From Myxococcus xanthus (lineage in GTDB: Bacteria; Myxococcota; Myxococcia; Myxococcales; Myxococcaceae), in assembly GCF_006402735.1 (NCBI RefSeq), contig NZ_CP017174.1:1181001-1245000 (forward strand): a stretch of DNA of 64,000 nucleotides, given 5' to 3'. The notes beneath the pieces were generated by a model. It saw nothing but the letters and a program-made list of their open reading frames with translations, made no database searches and was not told where the DNA came from. This document shows positions 45,169-53,405 of the stretch, in pieces. The translations under genes were made by a program, and so were the position numbers. Within the stretch, counting starts at the first letter, position 1; every line of letters begins with the position of its first letter.

Positions 45169-47733
45169 ATGCGTCGCCTGTTGTTGATGGGACTGTTGCT
45201 GCTCTCCGCCACCTCCTGTTCAGGCGACGACGAAGACCCGGGGAAGCAGCCCTCCCGGACCGGGCGCATCCAGGGGACGCTGACGCCTTTCCGGAGCAGC
45301 GAGCGGTCCGCTGGCGACAGTGCCTCCCAGACGGTGCGCTCGCCGTTTCGCGCGGGTGAGCTGGAGAAGCTGAAGGAGACGCTGCGGGGGATGCACGCGG
45401 GGCGCTCGCGCGAGCCGCGGGTGGCGCCGAAGGCCGTGCCGGGGCTTCCCATCGTCCCGTCGCAGTCGGGCGCCGCGCCGCTCGAGCGGGCCTCCCGCGA
45501 GGACCCCTCGATTCCCGGAGACGTCATCCTCCGCTTCGAGGAAGCGGGCCTGTCACCGGAGCGCGTGCTGGCGGCGGTACAGCGCCCGGGCTTCCGCGCG
45601 GTGCACAAGGGCTATGCCAGTGAGTACTTGCACCTGGTGGGCTACGAGCCGCTGGATGGCAAGGCGGTGACGGCCGCGAAGACGCAGGAGTGGGCGGCGC
45701 AGCTCGCCCGGGTGCCGGGCGTGACGTACGCGGTGCGCAATGAGCGGATGCGGGCGACGGCGGCGCCGAACGACCGGGGCTACAGCCTCCAGTGGCACTA
45801 CCCCACGCTCAACCTGCCGGCCGCGTGGGACCTGGTGCCGGACGCGTCCAGCGTGGTGGTGGCCGTCCTCGACAGCGGCATCGTTCCGCACCCGGACCTC
45901 ACCAACGTGCTGCCGGGTTACGACATGATTTCGGACCCGGAGAACGCGGGTGACGGCGACGGCCGGGACAGCGACCCGCGGGACGAAGGCGGGGACACGC
46001 CCAGCGGCGGCTCGTCGTGGCACGGCTCGCACGTGGCGGGCACCATCTCCGCGGACACGAACAACCAGGTGGGCGTCGCGGGCGTGGCCTGGAACGCCCG
46101 GCTGCTTCCCGTGCGGGTGCTGGGGAAGAAGGGCGGGAGCAGCTTCGACATCGCCGCGGCCATCACCTGGGCCACGGGCGGCACCGTGCCGGGCGTGCCG
46201 GACAATCCCAATCCCGCGAAGGTGGTGAACATGAGCCTGGGGGGCAGCGCGCCACCGCAGGCCCTGTACCAGGGCGCCATCGACGAGGCCTTGGGACGCG
46301 GGGCCATCATCGTCGTCGCCGCGGGCAACGAGGACGTGGATGCGCGCAACAGCACGCCGTGCAACCAGCAGAACGTCATCTGCGTGGGCTCCACCAGTCT
46401 GGCGGGGCAGCGCAGCAGCTTCTCCAACTACGGCGTGGACGTGGACGTGGTGGCGTCTGGCGGGGAGATGCGCGAGGACCTGAACGGCGACGGCTATCCG
46501 GACGGTGTGCTGTCCACGGTGCTGGATGAGAACGGGCAGCCGGCCTATGCCTTCTCGCAGGGCACCAGCATGGCGGCACCCCACGTCGCGGGCGTGGTGG
46601 CGCTGATGGCGGCGTTGCGACCGGACCTGCCGGCCGCGCTGGCGGAGAGCATCTTGAAGGAAACCGCCACGCCGCTCACCAACGCGCAGTGCCCGGAAGG
46701 CTGCGGCGCGGGGCTCGTCAACGCGCGCGCGGCGCTGGCTCGCATCGCCAACGTGGACCCCGGCACGTTGGACCCTCAGCTCAACGTGACGACGTCCACG
46801 CTGTTCTTCCGGGGCAGTGGCACGCAGCAGCTCACCCTCAGCAACGTGGGCGGCAACCGGGGTGGCGATTTGACGGTGTCGGCCAGCGTCAGTGGGCCCA
46901 ATGCCTCGGCGGTGTCATTCCCGCAGGGCAGCACGGTGCGGGTGCCCGCCTTCGGCTCGGCCTCGCTGAGTGTGGCGGTGGATGCATCCGGGCTGGCCGG
47001 AGGGGACACCGTGGTGACGCTGAGCCTGGTGGGCTCGGGGACGGCGGGCTCGGCGACGGTGGCGGTGAAGATTGGCGTGGCGGGCGCCGCCAATGACCTG
47101 GACGCACTGATTGCGTTCGTGTGGCAGGACGCGCGAGGGGAGTGGCAGGCCTCGGAGGACGCCATTGCCGTCGCGCGCGCCTCGGCGGACTACGCGTACA
47201 GCATCTCCCTGGCGCCGCGGACGTACTTCGCGCTGGCCACCATCGACGACGACCAGGATGGCAACTTCTTCGAGGACGGCGAGCGCACCGGCTACTGGCG
47301 CAACGTGGACTCCTTCGAGCCGCTGGAACTGGAGGCGGGCGACCGCATCGAGAACGTGAGCTTCGACCTGATTCCCCTGGCGCCCATCGATGATGACCCG
47401 GCGCTGGTGGTGGGCCGTGCGTGCGGCTCCAACGTGGACTGTCCCGGGGGCGTGTGCGTGACGGACTATCCGGGCGGGTACTGCTCCATGGATTGCACCC
47501 GCTCCGCGTGTCCGGCGGGTTCGCGGTGCTCCATCGTGGATTCCTCCTCGGGCCTCAAGGCATGTCTGGCGACCTGCACGCGGCAGGTGGGAACGGGGCA
47601 GGGGGACTGCCGCTCCGGGTACGTCTGCTACAGCGACGGCACGGGTTCGGGGGCGTGCCAGCCCAACTGCCGCACCTCCGGCCTGACGTGTGAGCTGGGA
47701 CGGACGTGCATGGCCAGCGGCTTCTGCCTGTGA
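45169..47733 (+). CDS. Subtilisin-like (S8) serine protease lipoprotein with a Cys-rich tail
   Basis: Exported protease of 854 aa. Signal peptide ends ATSC with C17 lipid-anchored. The catalytic triad is D235 (VLDSGI), H285 (SSWHGSHVAGTI) and S467 (GTSMAAPHVAG). The oxyanion region is VVAAGNED. A beta-rich segment follows the catalytic domain, and the last 100 residues hold about 16 cysteines (CGSNVDCPGGVC, CTRSACPAGSRC, CELGRTCMASGFC) typical of a myxobacterial Cys-rich surface domain. GAGGGG lies 8 nt upstream of the ATG. It probably acts on extracellular protein. Confidence 0.9.
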   Translation: MRRLLLMGLLLLSATSCSGDDEDPGKQPSRTGRIQGTLTPFRSSERSAGDSASQTVRSPFRAGELEKLKETLRGMHAGRSREPRVAPKAVPGLPIVPSQSGAAPLERASREDPSIPGDVILRFEEAGLSPERVLAAVQRPGFRAVHKGYASEYLHLVGYEPLDGKAVTAAKTQEWAAQLARVPGVTYAVRNERMRATAAPNDRGYSLQWHYPTLNLPAAWDLVPDASSVVVAVLDSGIVPHPDLTNVLPGYDMISDPENAGDGDGRDSDPRDEGGDTPSGGSSWHGSHVAGTISADTNNQVGVAGVAWNARLLPVRVLGKKGGSSFDIAAAITWATGGTVPGVPDNPNPAKVVNMSLGGSAPPQALYQGAIDEALGRGAIIVVAAGNEDVDARNSTPCNQQNVICVGSTSLAGQRSSFSNYGVDVDVVASGGEMREDLNGDGYPDGVLSTVLDENGQPAYAFSQGTSMAAPHVAGVVALMAALRPDLPAALAESILKETATPLTNAQCPEGCGAGLVNARAALARIANVDPGTLDPQLNVTTSTLFFRGSGTQQLTLSNVGGNRGGDLTVSASVSGPNASAVSFPQGSTVRVPAFGSASLSVAVDASGLAGGDTVVTLSLVGSGTAGSATVAVKIGVAGAANDLDALIAFVWQDARGEWQASEDAIAVARASADYAYSISLAPRTYFALATIDDDQDGNFFEDGERTGYWRNVDSFEPLELEAGDRIENVSFDLIPLAPIDDDPALVVGRACGSNVDCPGGVCVTDYPGGYCSMDCTRSACPAGSRCSIVDSSSGLKACLATCTRQVGTGQGDCRSGYVCYSDGTGSGACQPNCRTSGLTCELGRTCMASGFCL

Positions 47734-47758
47734 GGTTCGGGTGGGAGGGCTGGGCCGT

Positions 47759-48481
47759 TCAGCGGCACTCCCGCTCCCGGAACACCACGCCGTCCAACTT
47801 CAGTCGCGCCGCCACGTCGACGAAGCGCTCCGTGGCGAGGATGACCGTCCATGCGTCTTCCATGCGGAAGAGGTCCGCGCTGGCGGGGAATGAGGACGCC
47901 TGGAGGATGATGGGTTGGGGTAGGTCGAACGGCTCGCTACCGCAGGTCGGGCAGGGGGGCTTCCGGTTTGCCGGGAGGCAGTCGGGATGGAGTCGCCCGT
48001 GCAACTCCAGTTGCAGTTCCATCAGGTCCGGCGGGTTCTTGCCACGGAAGCGGACGTCGACAGCCTGACCTGTGAGCCCTCGCAATCCGTGGGATTGCAA
48101 CGCCTCCAAGGTTTCGCGCCGGAGCAGGATGGTCCAGGGGTTCTGCATGTAGAACGGACCGAAGCGGCCCATGCCAGGGCCTGTCAGCGGGCCGAATTGT
48201 GCCCCTGGCTCGAGTCGTGCCCATGCCGGAGTGAATGGTCGCACCCGCTCCACGAGCTTCAGCACCGTATCGCGCGGCACGGGCCTGGGGTCGGAGAGGG
48301 CTTGTTGCTCCCTGGCAGGAAGGCTGGATAGGTCGACGCAGGGGTAGGCGAGGGCGGGGGAGCCGCCTCCCGCGCGGCATGTCGGGCAGGGCTGTACGCC
48401 CGGTAGTCCCCAGCGATGAATGGCGTCAATGCTGCCCGTGTAACCAGCGGCCGTGTCTTCCTCGACTTCAAATACCTTCAC
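47759..48481 (-). CDS. Double-CXXCG motif protein, SitI6-type immunity protein
   Basis: Cytosolic protein of 240 aa with paired zinc-finger-like cysteines, C32/C35 (CPTC) and C177/C180 (CPTCG). This is the Myxococcus double-CXXCG family, which includes SitI6, the immunity protein to the SitA6 toxin. SitA toxins are lipoproteins passed between kin cells by outer-membrane exchange. It lies 33 bp after the gene for a SitA6-type lipoprotein on the same strand, giving the usual toxin-then-immunity order. Confidence 0.82.
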   Translation of the reverse strand: MKVFEVEEDTAAGYTGSIDAIHRWGLPGVQPCPTCRAGGGSPALAYPCVDLSSLPAREQQALSDPRPVPRDTVLKLVERVRPFTPAWARLEPGAQFGPLTGPGMGRFGPFYMQNPWTILLRRETLEALQSHGLRGLTGQAVDVRFRGKNPPDLMELQLELHGRLHPDCLPANRKPPCPTCGSEPFDLPQPIILQASSFPASADLFRMEDAWTVILATERFVDVAARLKLDGVVFRERECR

Positions 48482-48514
48482 GAGCGTTCCTGGGATGGGG
48501 GCTTCCTGGGGCGG

Positions 48515-49120
48515 TCAGGGGCTTTGGAATTGGGGGCCGTGCTGGTACGGCGCAACGGACGTGTTGTACGGCACCACGGGGCCGGTCAGCTCGAATTGGA
48601 AGATGAGCTCGACGGCCTTGCGGTGAAACACTTCGGGAGGAAGGGGGCCGCTTCGTTTGGCCCTCATGAAGTCGCGCCAGGCTTGATTCCACATGCCGCC
48701 ACGGCCCGTGCCGCGTTGGGGAAACAGGTGGTGCTTCACGAGCTTGCCCGGTACGCGGGGGATGGCGGGAAGAAATCCCTGGCGGTAGCGGAAGTGGAAC
48801 GTCATCCGCGGCCGTGCGCCCGGATGGATGCCCATGTTTCGCCAATTGCGGAAGGCGGGAGGGCGGTAGGTCCGAGCCAGCTCTACCACAGGGGCTGGAG
48901 ATGACTGCGCCACCGTGTTGGCGTCGACATCCCCGCATTCGAAGATGCCGCACAGTCCCCCATCGCACGCAAGCACGACACAATGGCCGTCGTCCGAGGA
49001 TGCACACGACTCCGCATGTTCGCCGTCCTCCAGGACGTACGCCGCGGGTGGAGTCGCCGCGCACGCACAGAGGACGAGGAGTGGCAGTAGCGTCATGGCC
49101 CTTCGAGGGAAGGATGGCAT
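48515..49120 (-). CDS. SitA6-type polymorphic toxin lipoprotein
   Basis: Lipoprotein of 201 aa. Signal peptide ends LCAC (C20 likely lipid site). The N-terminal half is Cys-rich (CASSDDGHC, CDGGLCGIFEC). The C-terminal half has the conserved KHHLFPQ (129-135) and WNQAWRDFMR, ending ELTGPVVPY, as in the SitA6/TIGR02269 family. It pairs with the downstream SitI6-type gene. In M. xanthus, Sit lipoproteins spread through TraA/B outer-membrane exchange and kill cells lacking the matching immunity protein. The ATG at 49096 (preceded by GAAGGG) is a possible alternative start. Confidence 0.8.
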   Translation of the reverse strand: MPSFPRRAMTLLPLLVLCACAATPPAAYVLEDGEHAESCASSDDGHCVVLACDGGLCGIFECGDVDANTVAQSSPAPVVELARTYRPPAFRNWRNMGIHPGARPRMTFHFRYRQGFLPAIPRVPGKLVKHHLFPQRGTGRGGMWNQAWRDFMRAKRSGPLPPEVFHRKAVELIFQFELTGPVVPYNTSVAPYQHGPQFQSP

Positions 49121-49298
49121 GGCGTTCGATGCTAGCTGACGGCGGCAGCGGGGCCTGCTTGAGGCTGGCCGTGACGTCTGGTGGTCGCTCGAGAGCCCGT
49201 GTCCAGAGCGCCCGAGGGGTAGAGAGGTGGACACTTGGCCACAGTTCCCAATTCCCACCGGGCAGTGACAGCGGCATCGTGCAAGCACCTTGTCCTTG

Positions 49299-49898
49299 AT
49301 GCAGCGACTGAAGAGTGAGACGCGCCCGCACCACGAGCGCACCGAGGCCCAGGTGCGATTGATGGATGCGGACCTGACGCCCACGGCGTACCGACGTCAC
49401 CTGGAAGCGCTTCACGGCTTCTACGTTCCGCTGGAGAGCCGGCTCGCCGGGCTGGGCCTTGAAGCGGTTCCTGGCCTGTCCGTTCACGCGCGTTGGAAGG
49501 TTCCTCTCCTGAAGGAGGACCTTCGCGCGCTTGGCCACGACGACGCCTCGCTCGAACAGTTGCCACACTGCGCGGGGTTGCCCTCGCTGGCGGGGGGGCC
49601 CGAGGCCCTGGGCTGCCTCTACGTGCTGGAAGGCTCCACGCTGGGCGGCCAGCTCATCCTCCGGCACCTGCGCCGCCACTTCGACGGCGTGCCTCTGGGC
49701 GACTTCTCCTTCTTCCGCGCGTACGGAGATGAGGTCGGGCCCCGGTGGCGTGCCTTCGGTGACGCCGTCAACCAGGCCTCCGCCGCCGCGACGGAAGACA
49801 CCTTCGATGCCCGCGTGGTGACAGGCGCGCAGGACACCTTCGACGCCTTCGCTGACTGGCTGCGACAGGGACAGGCACCTGCCTCCGTCTCCGCCTGA
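49299..49898 (+). CDS. Haem oxygenase (biliverdin-forming)
   Basis: Soluble enzyme of 199 aa. The start RLKSETRPHHERTE has the proximal histidine position (H11 or H12), and the distal helix is in LGCLYVLEGSTLGGQLI, both usual for the bacterial haem oxygenase family that converts haem to biliverdin, CO and iron. Such genes often sit beside bacteriophytochrome genes; none is in this window. Biliverdin for a distant phytochrome, or iron recycling, are both possible. It diverges from the SitA6-type gene. Confidence 0.85.
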   Translation: MQRLKSETRPHHERTEAQVRLMDADLTPTAYRRHLEALHGFYVPLESRLAGLGLEAVPGLSVHARWKVPLLKEDLRALGHDDASLEQLPHCAGLPSLAGGPEALGCLYVLEGSTLGGQLILRHLRRHFDGVPLGDFSFFRAYGDEVGPRWRAFGDAVNQASAAATEDTFDARVVTGAQDTFDAFADWLRQGQAPASVSA

Positions 49899-49968
49899 CA
49901 TCGACCTGGGGCGGTGCGCTCGGGAGCCCCTCCACCTGACTGCTTCGTCGACGCCCTGATTCAGCGCG

Positions 49969-50532
49969 TCACAGGACGGCGGGCGCGCTGCCACGCAGCA
50001 TGAAGTACACGACGACGCCCGTCACCGACACGTAGACCCAGATGGGCGCCAGCCACCGCGTCACCTTGCGGTGTCGCACGAAGTCCTTGCGCCACGTGAA
50101 GTAGAAGGCCACCAGCGCCATGGGCACCACGGGCATGGACAGCAGCACGTGGCTGGCCAGGATGCACAGGTACAGCCCGCGCCAGTCCCCCACATAACGC
50201 GTGTCGCCATGCACGAAGTGGTAGGACAGGTAGCAGACCAGGAAGAGCGCGGACGCGGTGAAGGCCGACACCATCAGATACTGGTGGGCCTGCCGCGCGC
50301 CCCGTTTGATCGCCACCCACCCGCCGATGAGCAGCGCCGCGGCCGTGGCGTTGAGGCCCGCGTTCACTGCCGGGAGGAAGCGCAGGTTCACCCCGTCCAC
50401 CGGGCCGCCGCCGCGCACCAGCAGAATCCACCCGATGAACGCCAACGCCAGCGCGGACACCACGGCGGTGAAGATGAAGAAGGCCCGGTCACTCACCCGG
50501 GGCTGCAGCGCGGCAGGGGCGGCGTTCGACAT
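49969..50532 (-). CDS. DUF420 membrane protein
   Basis: Inner-membrane protein of 187 aa with five predicted helices (SDRAFFIFTAVVSALALAFI, LNATAAALLIGGW, ALFLVCYLSYH, ASHVLLSMPVVPMALVAFY, WVYVSVTGVVVYF). The His-containing SYHFVHGD and ILASHVLLS match the DUF420 family, usually found with cytochrome c oxidase assembly genes. No oxidase gene lies nearby. It converges on the haem oxygenase gene, whose only link is haem. Confidence 0.85.
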   Translation of the reverse strand: MSNAAPAALQPRVSDRAFFIFTAVVSALALAFIGWILLVRGGGPVDGVNLRFLPAVNAGLNATAAALLIGGWVAIKRGARQAHQYLMVSAFTASALFLVCYLSYHFVHGDTRYVGDWRGLYLCILASHVLLSMPVVPMALVAFYFTWRKDFVRHRKVTRWLAPIWVYVSVTGVVVYFMLRGSAPAVL

Positions 50533-50672
50533 GGGGCCCTATTTCTCGCGCGGCGGGCTTCGTTGCAACCCCTGCTAACTGGTTGACACTATTAGGGAAT
50601 CCACGTGGGATGGAAAGTTTCATTAGGCATTACTGGAACTTGAAACGGTAATTCCTGCATACTGAGAGTGGT

Positions 50673-50689
50673 CCCCCCCCGACCCCCCC
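50673..50689 (+). repeat. C8-GA-C7 tract in the leader of the exported cluster
   Basis: Eight cytosines, GA, then seven cytosines lie 5 bp before the GGAGG ribosome site of the gene at 50705. Homopolymer runs of this length can slip during replication and change leader spacing. The rest of 50533-50704 is more AT-rich than its surroundings and contains TTGACA at 50583-50588 with no good -10 at the proper distance. Confidence 0.4.
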
Positions 50690-50704
50690 TTCCGGAGGTC
50701 CCCC

Positions 50705-52729
50705 GTGCTCCGTGTGCGCTACCTTGCCTGCTTGGCTGGTGCCGCCTTGCTGCTGGCCCAGCCAGCCTCCGCTCAAGAGGAGGCTGTCTGTTCACCAGTT
50801 GTCGCGAAGGTGCCCCTGGAACGGCATCTCCGGCAGCTGTCGCTGGACCTGCTCGGCCGTCCTCCCACCTACGAGGAGTACCAGGCCGCCCAGGCCAAGG
50901 GCTCCATCGACGTGGAAGACATCCGCGCGATGATGACGAAGGACGAGTTCAACGCGCGCATCCGCAACTACCACCGCTCGTTGCTGCGCTCGAACCTCTC
51001 CGGAAGTCTCAACAACAACCAGAACTCGCGGGTGACGGGTAACGGCATCACCGCCGCTTATGGCGTGGCGGGCAATCCCGCCGCGACGCTGCGCGGCGCG
51101 AATAGCGCGACGTGTAACTCAGACATCGCGCAGGACCAGTGCCTCACGGCGGAGCAGCCGGACGCGCACGCGGCGCCGCTCACCGAGCGTCCCCGGACGA
51201 AGTGCCACGACGACGAAGGCGTGCCGCTGGCCGTCAGCTACGACTACGACACGAACTACTACGCGTGTACGCCGCTCGCGCCGACCACGCCGGATGGCAC
51301 GGCGAAGTGCTCGGACCTGCTGAGCACCAGCCACCCGAAGCACGAGTACCTCTTCTTCTGCGATCAGCGCGGCTCGGGCAGCAGCGCGGGGGCCTTCATC
51401 TGCGAGCCAGACCCGGAGAAGGCCACGACCCGGGCGCTGACGGTGAAGGAGATGGATGGCGCCAAGATCAAGGCGTTCAAGCACCCGAACCCGGACTCCA
51501 AGCCGGCGCTCACCGAGCTGAGGCGCTGCACGCTGGACCTGGAGCTGCGCAGCGGACTCAAGGGCAACTACGGGGTTCAGCGCGGCTGCGTCCTGCGCGA
51601 GGGCTTCGTGAACAAGGCCGCGCCCTACTGGGCCACTGACAAGACGCCGGAGAGCGTCAAGGTGTGCGCCATCGACGCGCAGGAGCGGACCCACAACCCC
51701 TGGAACATGGCGTCCTGTGAGACGTCCCGCTTCTCCACCGACCGCAGCTGCGGCTGCGGCGTGGGCATGCGCCGCTGCGAGACGCCCGCCATCACCGCGC
51801 AGGACATCCGGGACGTGCACAGCCTGCGCGTGGCCGCCTTCAACGACGAGCCGCTGCGCATCGCCGAGTCGGTGGTGCAGCGCGACGAGCCCTACTTCAA
51901 CATCCTCACCACGCGCCGCTCGTTCATGAACGGCACCCTGTCCGAGTACTTCCGCAACCAGCAGGGCGTGGGCGTCTTCAACGTGACGACGCCCGCCGCG
52001 CAGGGCGCCGTGCCGGCGGTGCCTTACAACGACACGGAGGCGTGGGCGGAGTACACGCGTGACGAGGGGCACGCGGGCGTGCTCACTACGCCGTCCTACC
52101 TCTACCGCTTCCCCACGCACCGCGCGCGGGTGAACCACTTCTACGAAGCCTTCCTCTGCAAGACGTTCGCGCCGCCGCCGGGGGCTTCGTCGCCCGCGCC
52201 GGAGGACGCGTGCAACCGCGAGAACAACCTGGCGGTGCGCTGCGGCTGCAACTACTGCCACGCCACCATCGAGCCCACCGGCGCGCACTGGGGCCGTTAC
52301 GCGGAGCGCTCCGCGCAGTTCCTCGCGCCCGACCAGTTCCCTCGCTACGACCCGAAGTGCCGCGACTGCGCCCTCAACGGGGACACCAACTGCGGCGGCG
52401 AGTGCAGCCAGTACATCATGCAGGCCTACGACGGTGACGGCGCCAGCAGCCTGGGCATGCTCAAGACGTACCTGTACCGCACGGCGGACGAGGAGCAGAA
52501 CATCGAGGCCGGTCCCGCGCTGCTGGTGCAGAAGATGCTCCAGTCGGGTGACCTGGAGCGCTGCACGGTGCGGCGCATCTGGACCGAGTTCCTCGGCCGC
52601 CCGATGACGGCGGAGGAGCAGCGCATGTACCTGGTGCCCTTCGCGCAGGACTTCGCGCGCAACGGCCACCGCCTCAAGGCGCTCATCGAGCGAGTGGTGA
52701 CGTCCGACGCCTACCGGAGGATTGACTGA
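50705..52729 (+). CDS. Exported mono-haem protein with DUF1549/1588-like traits
   Basis: Protein of 674 aa with a cleavable signal peptide (LACLAGAALLLAQPASA). The N-terminal part (LERHLRQLSLDLLGRPPTYEEYQ) resembles the DUF1549-type opening. A haem-binding CNYCH lies at 515-519 (GCNYCHATIEPTGAHWGRYA), and a DUF1585-like end includes RRIWTEFLGRPMTAEEQ. It carries many cysteines. GTG start with GGAGG 6 nt upstream. It is the first gene of a five-gene exported cluster; the next gene begins by a TGATG overlap. Function unknown; extracytoplasmic electron transfer is possible. Confidence 0.75.
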   Translation: MLRVRYLACLAGAALLLAQPASAQEEAVCSPVVAKVPLERHLRQLSLDLLGRPPTYEEYQAAQAKGSIDVEDIRAMMTKDEFNARIRNYHRSLLRSNLSGSLNNNQNSRVTGNGITAAYGVAGNPAATLRGANSATCNSDIAQDQCLTAEQPDAHAAPLTERPRTKCHDDEGVPLAVSYDYDTNYYACTPLAPTTPDGTAKCSDLLSTSHPKHEYLFFCDQRGSGSSAGAFICEPDPEKATTRALTVKEMDGAKIKAFKHPNPDSKPALTELRRCTLDLELRSGLKGNYGVQRGCVLREGFVNKAAPYWATDKTPESVKVCAIDAQERTHNPWNMASCETSRFSTDRSCGCGVGMRRCETPAITAQDIRDVHSLRVAAFNDEPLRIAESVVQRDEPYFNILTTRRSFMNGTLSEYFRNQQGVGVFNVTTPAAQGAVPAVPYNDTEAWAEYTRDEGHAGVLTTPSYLYRFPTHRARVNHFYEAFLCKTFAPPPGASSPAPEDACNRENNLAVRCGCNYCHATIEPTGAHWGRYAERSAQFLAPDQFPRYDPKCRDCALNGDTNCGGECSQYIMQAYDGDGASSLGMLKTYLYRTADEEQNIEAGPALLVQKMLQSGDLERCTVRRIWTEFLGRPMTAEEQRMYLVPFAQDFARNGHRLKALIERVVTSDAYRRID

Positions 52730-53388
52730 TGCGCCGCTTCGTCTTGACCGCCGCGCTGCTCGCGCTGGCCACCGGTTGCACGAAGGATGACACGCAGCCC
52801 GCGGACGGCATCATCGAGCCCATCCCCAACCCGCATCAGCCCGGGGACTTCACGCCCCTGCCGGACCCCGAGGCCCAGGGCGGCAGCGTGGGCCGCGCCC
52901 CGCGCCGGCTCACCGTGGCCCAGTTGGACGCCGCCATCGTCGGGGCGGTGGGGCAGCGCTGGAGCGAGCTGGACTCGCGCGCCACGTCCATGGGGCGCGC
53001 GGACTACGCCCTGGTGGTGAGCGAGAACACCGAGCCCAACCTGGTGTTCGCCAAGTTCCTGGAGGACGGCGCGCGCAAGGTGTGCATCAGCCAGGCGTCC
53101 GCGGAGATGCGCATGACGGACGCGTCGGCCCGCACCATGGGCCGGCTGCTGCCGGAGAAGTGGGATGACCTGACGAAGCTGACGGACGCGGAGGTGCGCG
53201 CGCAGCTCGTCTATATGTCCACCCGCTTCTGGGGCGCGCCGCTGTCGGGCGAAGAGCTCACGAAGTGGACGTCCTTCTTCACCCAGGCCGCGACCCGGGT
53301 GCAAACCCTCGCCTCTTCCAAGCGCCATGAGACGTTGGCCGTGGTGTGTATCGCCATGCTGACGGACCCGCGCTTCATCACCTACTGA
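52729..53388 (+). CDS. Lipoprotein of the exported haem-protein cluster
   Basis: Lipoprotein of 219 aa (lipobox ATGC, C17). The mature part begins with an acidic, proline-rich tether, then PRRLTVAQLDAAIVGAVG, which resembles the opening of DUF1587-type domains. The rest is alpha-helical in character, and no haem motif is present. It starts within the stop codon of the preceding gene (TGATG), so they are coupled. It may be a partner of that protein, with which it could form the functional equivalent of a longer DUF1592-type protein. Confidence 0.7.
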   Translation: MRRFVLTAALLALATGCTKDDTQPADGIIEPIPNPHQPGDFTPLPDPEAQGGSVGRAPRRLTVAQLDAAIVGAVGQRWSELDSRATSMGRADYALVVSENTEPNLVFAKFLEDGARKVCISQASAEMRMTDASARTMGRLLPEKWDDLTKLTDAEVRAQLVYMSTRFWGAPLSGEELTKWTSFFTQAATRVQTLASSKRHETLAVVCIAMLTDPRFITY

Positions 53389-53405
53389 CGCTCGGAGTGA
53401 CCGCG

